A DNA stretch of 64,000 nt from Drosophila pseudoobscura (taxonomy: Eukaryota; Arthropoda; Insecta; Diptera; Drosophilidae): NCBI RefSeq assembly GCF_009870125.1, contig NC_046679.1, positions 15,562,001 through 15,626,000 of the forward strand. Reading direction: 5' to 3'. Positions 12,400-24,272 of the stretch are shown piece after piece. The position numbers were made by a program, and so were the translations under genes. Numbering within the stretch: the first letter of the stretch is position 1; every line of letters begins with the position of its first letter. The notes beneath the pieces are model-generated. The model was not told the DNA's origin and did not search any database. It was given only the letters and a program-made list of their open reading frames with translations.

Positions 12400-12893
12400 A
12401 TGTTCGTAACCCGTTGCACCCATTTGAACTTTCTGAGAGAGTACCGGAATGCCTGCGCCGACAAAGACGTCCCAGCCATGGAGTTGGTCAACGAGGCCTC
12501 CAATGCCTGGCAGGCTCTCAGTCCCGAGGAGAAGTCGCTGTTCGAGGAGGTTTGTAAGGAGCTAAGTATCTAAGTATCATCATCTAAGTATCGTCCCAAC
12601 AGGATAATTATGTGCCGGCTCGCCTCGCTGGAGGAGGGTCATCGGCCTTGGCTTTTGCTACCGGTATGTTGGTAGCCCAGCTGAGCGAATTAGAATTGGG
12701 CGACGAGGACAAGATCATGGCCAAACCGAAGTCCAAGGCCAAGCCGAAGTCCAAGGCCAAGCCGAAGTCCAAGGCCAAGCCGAAGTCTAAGGCCAAGCCG
12801 AAGTCCACGGCAGCCAAGCAGCTTCTGCGGAAGAATCAGAAGAATGCCACACAGGCCACACGGCGTTCAAACAAAGAAACCCATCCCATCTAA
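12400..12893 (+). CDS. MST-HMG-box (protamine-like) protein, two exons
   Basis: Predicted CDS is exon 1 12400-12549 and exon 2 12603-12893, 146 aa. The 53-nt intron (12550-12602, GTTTGT...CAACAG) falls after residue 50 in phase 0; removing it joins two open frames cleanly. Residues 5-50 look like the single short HMG box of Drosophila male-specific chromatin proteins (the Mst77F / protamine A-B family): LNFLREYR at the start, then EASNAWQALSPEEK and LFEE. A short acidic patch follows (about 78-86). The C-terminus (91-120) is five tandem K-P-K-S-K-A repeats encoded by an 18-bp unit, followed by a Lys/Arg-rich tail. Family members package or help condense sperm DNA in the spermatid nucleus, so that role is inferred. 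ATG 12400 is the first ATG in this frame. An AATAAA lies 80 nt after the stop. Confidence 0.75.
12723..12812 (+). repeat. 18-bp tandem repeat coding K-P-K-S-K-A, five copies
   Basis: Five nearly perfect copies of AAGCCGAAGTCCAAGGCC inside exon 2 of the MST-HMG-box gene. The last copy is altered (Lys to Thr at the fifth position). Copies are almost identical at synonymous sites, so the array is young or homogenised. Confidence 0.9.
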
Positions 12894-12972
12894 GGAAGAT
12901 ATTTCTAAAGCCATTGATCTTCTCTCTGAGCGGAAGTGTTATCTTGGTCCACCTTAGGCTTTCTTGTCCTGA

Positions 12973-12978
12973 AATAAA
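12973..12978 (+). terminator. Poly(A) signal AATAAA of the MST-HMG-box gene
   Basis: AATAAA located 80 nt after the stop codon at 12893. Confidence 0.6.
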
Positions 12979-12984
12979 AGCTTA

Positions 12985-15147
12985 TGCAGGGTACTGGTAT
13001 TTCAGAATTGTATATTTTATGGCGTCCATAGAAGGTGCCGGAATTACGCTACTTTCGAAAGAATGTTGCACAATTGAAGACATGACAAACCGAAAAGGGA
13101 TACAAAATACTTAAATGGCTCAAACTCGAAGGGTCCCCTTTGTTTTAGTATGTAAAAAAGGGATAAATGACATCAAGGATAATACGCACTAACACACCCA
13201 CTCAGACAGGTGAGAGCCCACGCCCACCCACTCAGCGATACAGTGTTGTCCCTTAAAATATGCAAAGCAAAGGAGAGCACCCATAAGACAGTGCAGGAGT
13301 AAAGCATCTGAGAGTATCTGAGCCGAGCTAAGATACAGGCAACAGTCGAGAGCCCAGCACAGCACCTATGCATAAATAATGAAAGCACACAGATACTCGC
13401 ACACACACACACACACACACCAATGCAGATGGGAGTGTACGGGACTGCAATGTTTGCTGCTGACGGCTCACATGGTAAAAGCGTCAGTATAATAGCCAAA
13501 GTAATGGCAAAAGTGCAATTGTGAGTTCAAGTAAATAAAAACTATTCAAATATGCAAAACACAATGCAAAATGAAGAGCAGCACACATAGCAGCATAGCA
13601 GCATAGCCCCCGGGGGCCCAGGGCCCGCCCGTCCGCTCGTGTATCTCAAGTGCATAAATTTGCTTGTTAAATCCTGATTGATACGCCAGCCTGGGATGGT
13701 CGTCGTCGTCGTCGTCCTCGTCCTCGTCCTCGTTCCGCTGAGTGTTCCTTTCAACAGCAATAGATGGAAATGGATATGGAGATGGAGAGTGCAAAGAGGC
13801 AAAAAAAAAAAAACTATCCACATATTGCCATCATATTTTACACAAAGCGGAAGTCGAGTGCCGCCCTGCACGGAACTTGTTGTCCTTTGGGGCTGTTGCA
13901 GCACCAGCAGCAGCAGCGATTTGCCCCAGGACCCGGCGGGGGCGGGCGGGTGCGGCACACTTTTCGAAATTCGCTTATCAAGTTTTTAGTTGGAAATTCT
14001 CGCTAAGAGAGATGTGCAGTTTATTTGTTGCTTCAACTGATCGGCTATCGCTTGGGTAAATGTTTGGACTGTGTAAAGGGAAAAATTGTATTTGGCTTTG
14101 AATTTGATTAATCCTACTATGTATTGGTAATCGCCTTTATGGCTTCTCTAACTAAAATGTCGCCTTCAGAGCTGTCAATGAGGGCGATGCGGTCAATGCC
14201 GTCATTAAAACACTGTCCACCGCAGCATAGCCAGGTGGATAAGGAGAAAAACAAGTTAACAAAGACGTGTCCAGGTGGAAATTGATGAATTTTTGCAGCG
14301 CTTTTGAAGTTTCTGACAAAGCAACGAGGAAATTGAAACAGAACTGATGCTGTGGCACTGTTGTTGATGTGAGGCATTGGAAAATGTTGTCACAACGGCA
14401 TGGTGGAAATACTGGCCATGTTTTAGCCGCTCAAGGCTCAAAGCAGCTTATTGGCCCGAACAGCAACGCCTACAAGCATCAAAGACCACGTTGACAGCCG
14501 TGGCAGGAATGACGCAGTGCAGCCAAGGAAAGATTATTGCAAAAAAATAAAAGAAAAACTCTTGCACACACTAGAGAAATGGAAAACCCTGAAAGTGGGA
14601 AGGGGGAGGTGGGAGGTGGGCAGTGGGAAGTGGGAGGTGGGAGGTGCGAATGGGCCACTAACGATGCTGCTCTCTTGTTGTTGCCATTGTCGGTGGTTCC
14701 TGGTGGTGTGTGTGTGGAATGATTATAAAGCAACATCGATAGAGGCAAAAAACTTGGTACATCATCATCTATGCATGCATCCATGTGCGTATATGCTTTT
14801 GGTTTTTTGTATGGGTGTGTGCGTATTGTGTGTGTGTGTTTTGTGGGTTGGCAGTTGTAGGCACTTTGCGGATGCTCGTGAATTGAACGTTTATTGACAC
14901 ACAAAAGCTGGAAAATTGAAAAATTCTGCAGAACCAACGATTCCCCCACCTGTCCGTGTTTACGACCAGCAGGCCCAGCCTCACTCATCTCTTTTCATTG
15001 CGTATTCCCCATTCCCCTTTGTATACCCTAGATGGAGGGTGTTATGAATTTTCCTATATTGTTTTTCAACAAGTTAGAATACCTTAGATTTCTTTTATAG
15101 GATGTTGTATTGATAGAGCAATCATGAAAAAGTTTACACGATTCCTT
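12985..15147. other. Non-coding block
   Basis: No convincing gene. A (CA)n run lies at 13399-13420, GTC/CTC trinucleotide runs at about 13698-13735, and GGGAGGTGGG-type repeats at about 14598-14645. A 48-codon ATG frame at about 14141-14284 (plus strand) and overlapping minus frames are unassigned and not supported as a gene. Confidence 0.45.
13399..13420. repeat. (CA)n microsatellite
   Basis: About eleven CA dinucleotides in non-coding DNA. Confidence 0.85.
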
Positions 15148-15420
15148 AATCTGAAAGACCAAAAATAGAAACCTCTCCATTATCCGCTGCTATGAAGGCT
15201 AAGACCTTCATCGAAGAGTATTCAAAATTTCGTTGTGCCCAAGCAGCCATACCTCCTTCCTTGTTGCTTTTAATGGACGCCACACCTTTCAGGATTGTCA
15301 TTGTTGGTGTTCCTCCATTCTGGCAATTTCCCCAGCGGCGGCATCCTGACAACGCCGCTCATCGAGCACCACCTCAAAGGAGCGCTTTGTGCGGCGCCGT
15401 GCGACCGTGTATTAGTGCTT
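15148..15420 (-). pseudogene. Unassigned coding-like fragment, minus strand
   Basis: On the minus strand, about 68 codons (15352 down to 15146) end in a stop and include the protein-like stretch AWAQRNFEYSSMKVLAF. Just upstream, in another frame, about 15420-15310 reads as a charged stretch containing RRRTKRSFEVVLDE. The two would join only through a frameshift. I do not recognise the family. It may be a decayed gene, or chance frames in unusually GC-rich DNA for this neighbourhood. Confidence 0.25.
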
Positions 15421-15429
15421 CCATTCAAT

Positions 15430-16990
15430 AGTTTGGTTTGCCAGGACAGGTGTGTTATTTTTATGTTTTATTGCATATTTCTGCGTTATAATGCAGACAC
15501 TGCCTGAGGCACGAGCCCCCCCGTCGACTGGCGATGCCGTCGCTTATTATTGCCCGCTGAACCATAATGGGTTAATGGCAAATTGAAACCCGATTGAAAG
15601 GGGCCCCGAGACGCGTTCCGTCTTCCCTCTTTCGCACACTGTCGATCCATATGAAATTCGTAATTGAATTAAATTTAATGGCATATTTCGAATGCCTTCT
15701 GCGGTGGGCGTGGCACACATGTGTGAAACATTTCCAACGCCTTCTCATCTTCTGGCTTTTCCTCCTTTTTTTTGTATGTCTGGTTTTGTTAATTTGCTCG
15801 AAGTGCGTGCAGGTCTTCGCAAGTGCCATAAAGTGTGCACAAATTCAATTTTATTTTAGATTCGCATATTTGCCTTTGTGCTCTTCCATTGGCTTCCATC
15901 AGTACCGACGGGGAAGGATCAGTCGGACAATGAAGGAGAAGTCTTACAGAAGCCAGTTCAGGGGTTATAGGCTAAGGCTATAATCTTTTAAAATATAGAA
16001 AATGGGAAACAGAGACAGCAGTAGACGCAAGGAAACCAAAGAACTGCAGAAATGGATTCAAATATTTCTAGCTAGAACAAGGCATTTATTTGGTGCCTTT
16101 ACAAATTCTTTGATTAGTTTTTAAATGGCCTTCCTCTGTGTGGGTAACACAAACTAGTAGAATTAGCTTTCAGGTCAGCGAAACTCAAAGCTTAAGGCCT
16201 GTGAAAAGAGGCCTGTGACAATCAGCAACAGAACAATTCGTATCGGAATTGTAATTCCCATCCCGTTGCCTTATTCGATGTTCTCCTCAAATATATCCAG
16301 CAGAGCCTTTATGGCCACAGGTGTCCACAAAAATTTCGTGTTAAGTATTTAGTTTTAAGTATTTGTTTTCGGGATTTATAGCATTTTTACGAGCCAACAT
16401 TTTGAAATACTGTTTATTGCGATTATTAGTGGTGATAGTTGGGCTGATACGCGGAAAAGTGCAAAAATAATCGAATATTCCGAACAGGCGCACCTACTTT
16501 CGAAAAGAAGGAAACTTTTTGACACCGCTAGGCGTATTTATCGTATTTAAAAAAGGGTATTCGAGTCTTCTGATAACACACTTGCATTTATAACAAAGAA
16601 ATAAGTAAATGAATACAGAACATTTCAAACATGTGTACTATCGTTGACGACAAACACGTACGAAATTATGTGAAATATTTATGTAATAATTGAAAACTGT
16701 ATTTAATAAATAATTTGTATTTAACTACCTAATATTCAACTAGATTTTGTTAAAAAAATAGTGTAATTTTAATTAGTTGGTATTAAATTTTTTTTGCGCG
16801 ATATTTCGCAATCGATAGGTAATGTTTATGCTCTTCACAACACTGGTTGATCGGCGTCACTTGCCAAAACAATTAAAAGCACAAGGCTTAATTTGGGTTG
16901 AAAACCGGAGATTGGGACAAGTGGGCCGACTAAAATCTATTATTAGTTGGTTGTTGTTGGTTCTTATTACTGAATCTAGCTACATCGTGT
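15430..16990. other. Spacer upstream of the sno paralog
   Basis: Mostly AT-rich and non-coding. On the minus strand, 16338-16271 encodes WTPVAIKALLDIFEENIE followed by a stop, which faintly resembles the first helix of a MADF/Myb-SANT-like domain. Immediately after it, 16255-16169 is a 28-codon ATG frame with a hydrophobic signal-peptide-like core (IVLLLIVTGLFS). Neither is long enough to call a gene. An AATCGATAGG element (a DRE-like core, ATCGATA) at about 16811-16820 may belong to the promoter of the sno paralog. Confidence 0.4.
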
Positions 16991-17005
16991 AAAATCTGAA
17001 GCAAA

Positions 17006-20000
17006 ATGGGTAAGTTTTTCTGGCTGCAGGAGAATAATGTGATACGTGCAGCTAATAATTCTTACAATTTCCGAATCAGAAGGAACTGATCAGAAATCAG
17101 ACAACTGGGAGGCACCAAGATGCTGTCCGCCAGGCATGAAGTCATCGAAACCAATCCTATCGGTACCCAATTATAAGCCCACTCTTGACTCGCAACGCCA
17201 TGGTGTCCCGAAGACCAGGATTACCTCTGTGACGAATGACTTTGGCAAGGAGATACCACTCTCCGTAGTCACTGGAGCAGATGGGCTGATAAAAGAGTTC
17301 ACAATTCTTCCATCGAGAAAAGGTACAGCCACAGTGGGTGGGGTTACCGCCTTGCCACAGGAGAGGGAGAGCTTCACGTTTGAGGAAATCAGTGCTGTAA
17401 TGGAAGATGAAAAGCCCTATTATCTAATGCACATAGTCCATTCGGAACCTCAAGTCGGCGATGCTCTGGCGCCGGATAAGGCCCTACAGGATGAGGAGGT
17501 CGACTATGAGGAGAATCGGGTGGCCGAGTCCTTCGTTATGTATGAGCCCAGCAAGCTCCAGCTTTCCGAGCCACATTCGACAATGGCATTGGTTGAGAAG
17601 ACCATTCTTTCATCGGTGGCACTGCCGGACATCAGCTACGATCTGAAACTGCCCGGATCCTCCCCGGGCTGCCTGAGTACCCAGCAACTGGAGGCGGTAC
17701 TCCAGGCCTGCCAGACCCATGAGGGAGTTCTACCCTGTGGGGAGCGAGCTGGCTTCCTTCTGGGCGATGGACCTGGCGTGGGAAAGGGCCGGACCATAGC
17801 TGGGATCATATATGACAATTACTTGAAGGGCCGCCAGCGGGCTCTTTGGGTCTCCGTCTCGAATGTACTCAAGTGCGATGTGGAGCGTGATCTGAAAGAC
17901 ATTCGCGGGAGCAAGTGCGAGTGCGAGGAGATCAAAGTGGTGATGTTGGACACCTTGAATTTCTGGCGTATAAGCTCCGAGGAGAACGACAAGTTCAAGG
18001 CAGGCATCGTCTTCTGCACGTACACCTCTCTGTTGGCGATGTCGGAGAAGCTCGATGGAAAGTACGATAACCGTTTTCAACAGGTTTCCAGCTGGCTGGG
18101 CAAGGGCTTTGACGGGGTCATCGTCTTCGACGAGTGCGACAACGCCAGGAACCTCACTCGGGATAATGTCAGCGTGTTGTTGAAGCTGCAGAAGCAACTC
18201 CCCAGTGCTCGGATGGTCTATGTCTTGGCCACGGAGCCCAGCGATCCCAAAAAAATGATATTTATGACGCGTCTGGGCCTGTGGGGCCCCGGCACTGGCT
18301 GTCCGAAATTCGATAACTTTGCGAATGAGATGCAAAATCGAAGCCCAGCCAGCATGAAGATGTTGTGCATGGACATGAAGCTGCGAGGCACCTACATAGC
18401 TCGTCAGCTGCGCTTCAAGAACGTCGGCGTCCGCATCGAAGAGGTTGCCATGACGACGGAGTTCCGCAAGACGTACGATCATGCAGCCAAACTGTGGGCC
18501 GAGATCAACATGAAGTGGCAAGCAGCCTGCCGCCTGTTACGCGTCGACCCCTACACGCAACAGAAGATCTGGGACGAGTTCTGGTCCTCGCATCAACAGT
18601 TTTTCCGATTCTTGTGCCTCGCCGGCAAGGTGGAAAATGCCCTGAATCTGGCTCGTGACGCAATCGACCACGGTAAGGCGGTGGTCATTAGCCTTCAATC
18701 CACAGAAGAGTCGTGGACTCTCGAATACTTGAAGGGCCACAAAGGCAAGCTTAAAGAGCCTGTATCCACTTTGACGGTGATTATGAGATTGTTTGTAGAG
18801 AAATACTTTCCGGCACCCAAACTCAAGGATTTTAATCGTCTGATCAACATGGCGGTCATAAACACATCGCAATCAAAGAGACACAGACTGAACTCCGATG
18901 AGGATGACGAAAACGTTGAATCCGATGAGAGCGACATGGAAAAGGCCGACAGTGGTAAGAGTGTATTTGTTGGATCTTCGATCATACTTCTATCTATCTA
19001 TTTCCTCACATAGATAAACCCATGCAGGAGCGCATCCTGGTTCACTTGCACGACTATCTGCGGTCCAAGCAAAACAAAGAAAAGGACACTTCCGGAGACA
19101 TCACCGATTACGATGTGGCATGTTGTATCTACATGCGATACCAGATGCTGTGCAAGATTGATTTCTTAGGTCGCCGTCTGCCTGCCAATACGATGGACAA
19201 GCTTAAAGCAAGACTAGGCGGCCACAAGGCGGTGGCCGAGATAACCACAAGACGGGGAGGAATCGTTTCTATTAAGCAGGTCTACCAGTATATGCCGCGC
19301 TGTAGTAGCGCGGCCCATCGGGACCAGGTCAACTTCATGGAGCATCAAAGTTTTATGGCGGACAGCAAGAAGGTGGCCATCATTGCGGAGACCACCGCCA
19401 TGGGCATCTCTCTGCACAGCGACCAGACTGTGGCCAATCAGCGCCAGCGTGTGCACATCATCTTGGAGCTTCCGTCGAGTTTGGACCTGGCTATTCAACA
19501 GTTGGGTCGCACGCATCGCTCCAATCAGGTCAACACCCCGGAGTATGTGTTTGTTGTCGCGGACCTGGTAGGCGAACGACGCATGGCCACCACCGTCGCC
19601 GCACGATTGAAGGCTCTGGGTGCTTTGATCAAGGACAAAACCCTGTCCTCCGATGACCCAGATCTTGATCAGATCAGTATTAACAACATCCATGGACCCA
19701 GCAGCCTCTACCATGTGATCCAACAGATGGCAGGCCAGAGAAGCATCGATCCTTCTGAGATACCAGACACGTACAAGGGGGACTTTCTGGCCGACTGCGA
19801 AGTGGCCCTTGGCGATGTGGGCGTGCTCAATGTGGAGACTGGAGAGAACGGCGTCGAGATTTATAGCGTCGCCAAGGACTCCTCGAACGTTGATAGATTC
19901 ATCAACAGATTGCGCGGTTGTTGCGTGGAGATGCAGAATGTCATATTCAAGTTCTTTATCGACAACATGTACGGGAGTATTGCGCAAATGAAGCGATCGG

Positions 20001-20784
20001 GTCGCTTTAACATTGGAATTCTCGACCTGACGGCCCACCAAGTTAGCGTAAAGTCCTTTAGGCAGTTACAATTTACAAAGATGTTCACCAATGGCTCGGA
20101 AACCACACAGCTGCACACGTTGCAGGTGGAACGTGGCATGACATTTTCGGCGGCTATGACCATGTAAGTTTTGCTTTTTACTTTGCCTCAGTCGCTATAC
20201 TGGTAACACGTTTGCCTCGTAGGTTCCGCAGAAGAGCCCGTAAGCGCTACGAAGGCTTCTATCAATTGAAAGAGAAGAAACGGGACAAAATGGTAGCTAT
20301 CTTATGCCTGGAAGTCAAGTCGAGTTTCCACCTTGTCACAGGCCCCAAAGACGTCCAAATGGAGATCTACCGACCCCATATCGGACGTCAAGTGCGCATC
20401 GAAAACCTCGCTTCCATTTCCTCGCGCTATGTAAGGGTCAAGCCGAAAACGGCCCGCAAATATTGGCAGGAACAGTATGATGTGTGTCTGAACACCTGTT
20501 CCCATATCTTTTGGAATCGCACGTGTCACTTTCCCGATGACTGTATGGACGGCAAGCGTATACGCACCTATAATGTGCTCTCGGGGCGTGTGCTGCCCTT
20601 TTGGCACCGCATTACTAATATCCTTGAGAAGAACAGGCACAGGATCCAGATGATTAGTGCAAAAACTGATGTAGGTCAGAATATTGTGGGTATTGCGGTG
20701 CCGAATTCCGTCTACAAGATAATCTACATTGATTTGTCTTCAGATGTTGGTAAAGTTGAACTATTAGATTCCACGAAAGATTAA
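17006..20784 (+). CDS. Strawberry notch-like helicase paralog (SBNO family), four exons
   Basis: Predicted CDS is exons 17006-17009, 17080-18954, 19014-20163 and 20223-20784, which join in frame to 1196 aa. Introns are 70, 59 and 59 nt with GTAAG donors. Exon 1 carries only ATG G. The protein has the two SBNO helicase halves. The N-terminal AAA/DEXD half has Walker A GDGPGVGKGRT at 230-240 and motif II FDECD at 351-355. The C-terminal half has GISLHSDQ at about 757-764 and arginine-finger motif GRTHRSNQ at 791-798. An acidic linker (about 606-623) separates them. Strawberry notch is a nuclear SF2-type protein acting in Notch/EGFR-controlled transcription. This copy lacks the long N-terminus of the usual form (about 1650 aa in D. 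melanogaster). It has DECD where the family has DECH, and LATE where motif III has SAT. All frames stay open, so it is probably a functional, diverged paralog and not the orthologous sno. ATPase activity and role are unknown. Confidence 0.85.
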
Positions 20785-20958
20785 TTAATGTATGTCAACA
20801 ATATGATCTTAGAACCATTATATAAAAGACTCGTTTATGTTTGAACTGCTCCCAAATGGCTCGACCAGTTTTTATGCAATTTTTGTTGTATATTTAGTAG
20901 GTTAAGTGTTTTGTAACTGGGAATGCTTTGCACTGTGAGCAATGCCATTAGGCCGTTG

Positions 20959-20968
20959 AATAAATAAA
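20959..20968 (+). terminator. Poly(A) signal of the sno paralog
   Basis: Overlapping AATAAATAAA, 175 nt after the stop codon at 20784. Confidence 0.6.
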
Positions 20969-23900
20969 GCAAGAAAAATTCGACTGGGTAGAGCACAAAG
21001 AACAACAAGATAACGAGAATGTGAGTGTGAGCATGTCGTAAATGCGTGAATTTTAATCACAAGAGGTACGAGATGAACGAAAGCAACAATCACAATTGGA
21101 ACTTTGTTTTGTCTCTTCGTCTCGCAATCGAGTACGATTAAATTACGCTCATCCAAAAGTACAGATTTATGCTATGGTTAAAGAATGTTCTATTGTCATG
21201 CGCTCAAATTCAAAAGTGAGTCATATGTAATGCTCATGGGCACGGATCCAGATTCCAACCTGTTTCTGAAGTCCATTCGCACATAAAGTTAATGCTCCCA
21301 AATTACATCGATCGTAGCAGCAGAACTAGTTCACAATATGAGAGATTATGGCTTAACATCTATACTATATTCAAATATAAAAAAAGTAAATATATATTCT
21401 CTCAGTACACGCTCTACTGCTCTCGTTGCATCTTGCTCCGTGCACAATTGACCGCAGCTCGACCGGAATGCTCAAACTTAAGCTGCAGTCAGTCCACCGG
21501 GTGGACCACCTCGAATATTCTTGGAAAAATCAACTCCACACGGAGCTGGCTCGCATGGCAGAGATGAAACCACATTTGGAGAGAAGGCGAGAGGCCAGGA
21601 GAAAGGAGTCACCTCTGGTCTGGTTGTGGTCTTTTTCGAGACTCTTCATATGCAAGGCGGCTCGGAAAGGAAAGGAAGCCCGAAAGTTTTTGCCATTATT
21701 TTCTTTGTGCATAATTAGAATAATATTTGATTAAAAACATTTTATTTCAATTACACAAATGGCAGAGCAGAGCAGAGAGAAGCAAAACTAAACACGCAGT
21801 GTACATTTGCCCAGGGCTCATTGTCCAACCGGAGCAGAAACTGGGGACCCGAACCCGAACCAGAAACAGAACCAGAAGCAGCTGCTTGGGTTCGCTGAAG
21901 CTGAAGATGGATATGGGGATGGAGTGGAGATGCCCCCAGAAGCAGTTTAAAAATTAAAGAAGGAGACACTGGAAAAACAATAAGACAGAAGAAGGACAAT
22001 TAGCGTTGCTGAACAAAGTTAAGCATTTGATGGAGCGCAGACAAGCGTGAAATGATGAAATAATATCACAAATACTGGAGAGCAAAAAAAATGAACTAAA
22101 TGAAATGAGCGGACTCATCAAGGCCCTACCTAGCCTCTACCTGCGCTGGAGTGGGGTACTTGGTAAATTGCCCCAATCATTTACCACAATTTCAAAAGGG
22201 ATCTTGAGCGGATGGAGCGATAAAAGTTTCAAGCACACTCCAATGCCAATATAATTGTCTGTGTTAATTGAAAAAGTTGCTGCTTGCTGCCTTTGCCGTT
22301 GCCGTTGCAGCAGCTGCTGTTTCTCCTTCTTAATTTGCATTAGTTTTTGAAGTTGAGCTGTGATTGGGTTCTCCAAGTGTCCTGCTCGTCCTGTCCACAC
22401 TCACACACACACGCACAACCAAACAGTAGACAGACATCTGAGACAGCTTTTGTAAATTGAAACACATTTGCCAGAGTCCACTTGAAGCATATCTAATCCT
22501 TGCCCTGCCCTTCAGAACTAACCTCGATTGACAGGACAGCATAGGACTCTGGCCTTTGTGTTTGCCCATTGTTGTGTTGATTATTGGTTTTGGCGTATTA
22601 GTAACCATTATGCATGTCCATAATATGCAATTAATTAATGTTCGATGCAAATTACAATCTGCAGTAGTCGTCGGAGTCGTCGTTGGAGTCGGACATGGGT
22701 CCACATCAGCATCTACATCAATCAGCACGAGGACCGGACCCGAACCGAGATACCAAATAGAAAATCTTTGAGCTTAAGCAGCTGTTCGATTCAGCTCGGA
22801 GTTCTGCATAAATTGTAATTAAATTAGGAGGCGAAATTGAATCGATTCGATGCGATGCCAGGAGAGCCACTCGTTGTCCTGCTCCATTGATTTGCAAATC
22901 ACTTTTTCCAGGGGGTTGGGTCCAAAATGAAATTAATCTATGCATATTGCAGTCGGAATATGCAAAAGGCTCTAAGCTGATTGTCGACCCATCCACGACC
23001 ACCAAATCGATTTGCTGCTCGACTGGCCCCAAAAACATCGACATCTTCATCTTCAATTGGAATTCGTGTTTCTTAAGGTAACAATTATGAAATACTTAAT
23101 TAATTGAAACTAACGTTGCTTATCCCCGAAGTGTAGTCACACCTGGGCGCCTAATTAGTGCTCAGCTCTTAGCTCTTGGCTCTTGGCTCATGGCTTTGTC
23201 TTTTCCATTTGGCATTTCATTAAATTAACCGCTGTCGAAAAGGCTTCATCCCAACACAAAACATTTATATATATAATGGCCAGAACACACAAAAGTTTTT
23301 CATTTAAATGGAATGCAGCCATGTGCATTAGAACGAAGCATCTCGGACCTACTTAAGGCCATAAGCTATTCATAAACTTTGCCTTCGAATCGAATTATAA
23401 GTCTTGGCCAGAGCAGAGCAAAGCAGAACAGAACAGAACAGAACAGAAAAGAAAAGAAAACAAAGGCAACAGAGATGGAGATAGAGAGAAAAACCAGCAA
23501 CTATTTTGCCCAAGTGAACAAAAGTTGGATGGCCAAGTTAACTTGACTCTGAGATTTAAGTAGAATATAATATAAAATATTTTGCTGGAAACAATACGCC
23601 GCACATAATTTGATGCATGCCACATACACAGCAAGCCCTGGGGCGGCCTCCAGACAAGAAACAAGGAGCAGCCGCCACATGTGAGGCAGCTGCATATGCA
23701 TATGCAACGTGTGCGTGTCCTGGCTAGATAAGCAACAAGCCCTCATCCCTGGCTCTTCATCCATCCTTATTATTAAGTATGCTTTAGTTAATTTCGCTGC
23801 ATTTCAGCTCAAGTACAAAAGAAATGTCGGAAAAACAAGGCAACAAAAAAAAATACTGAAAAGAAATACGAGTCGAGACTGTAGATACCCTTAGAGAACC

Positions 23901-24254
23901 AATATTTAACTTTAATGGAGATTATCTTACATTAAATGCAATTTAAACGCATTCTCTTTAGAATATCTTCAGAAAGAAACTTTATTTTGCTACAAATAAT
24001 GACTGATTGTTTAGCTCCTAGATATGCTATCCAGACCATAATGATCTATTCAAGAGACCTATTAAAACGAGAGCTCTTTATGCAGTTCTCGTAAACCGAT
24101 GGACTTAGAACTGAGTTTTAGAACAGCTTTGATTAAGATTATCATCCTTTAAGAGGTCGGAAATTCTTCATAATACCCTCTTCAAGTGCTTTAAAAACAA
24201 CAACCCGCGACCTTTCTCCCACACATCAGGCATGCAAAACTTTAGCCCGCTCCT

Positions 24255-24272
24255 CCCCCCCCCCCCCCCCCC
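24255..24272. repeat. Poly(C) tract, 18 nt
   Basis: Uninterrupted run of 18 cytosines. Confidence 0.9.

Noticed and set aside
14117..14377. Overlapping minus-strand frames (86 and 68 residues) and a 48-codon plus frame
   Set aside because: Three competing frames, none with a domain, splice support or poly(A) context.
17046..17079. In-frame extension of the sno paralog upstream of 17080
   Set aside because: It lies within the 70-nt intron 1 (donor GTAAGT at 17010, acceptor TCAG at 17076-17079) and has no ATG.
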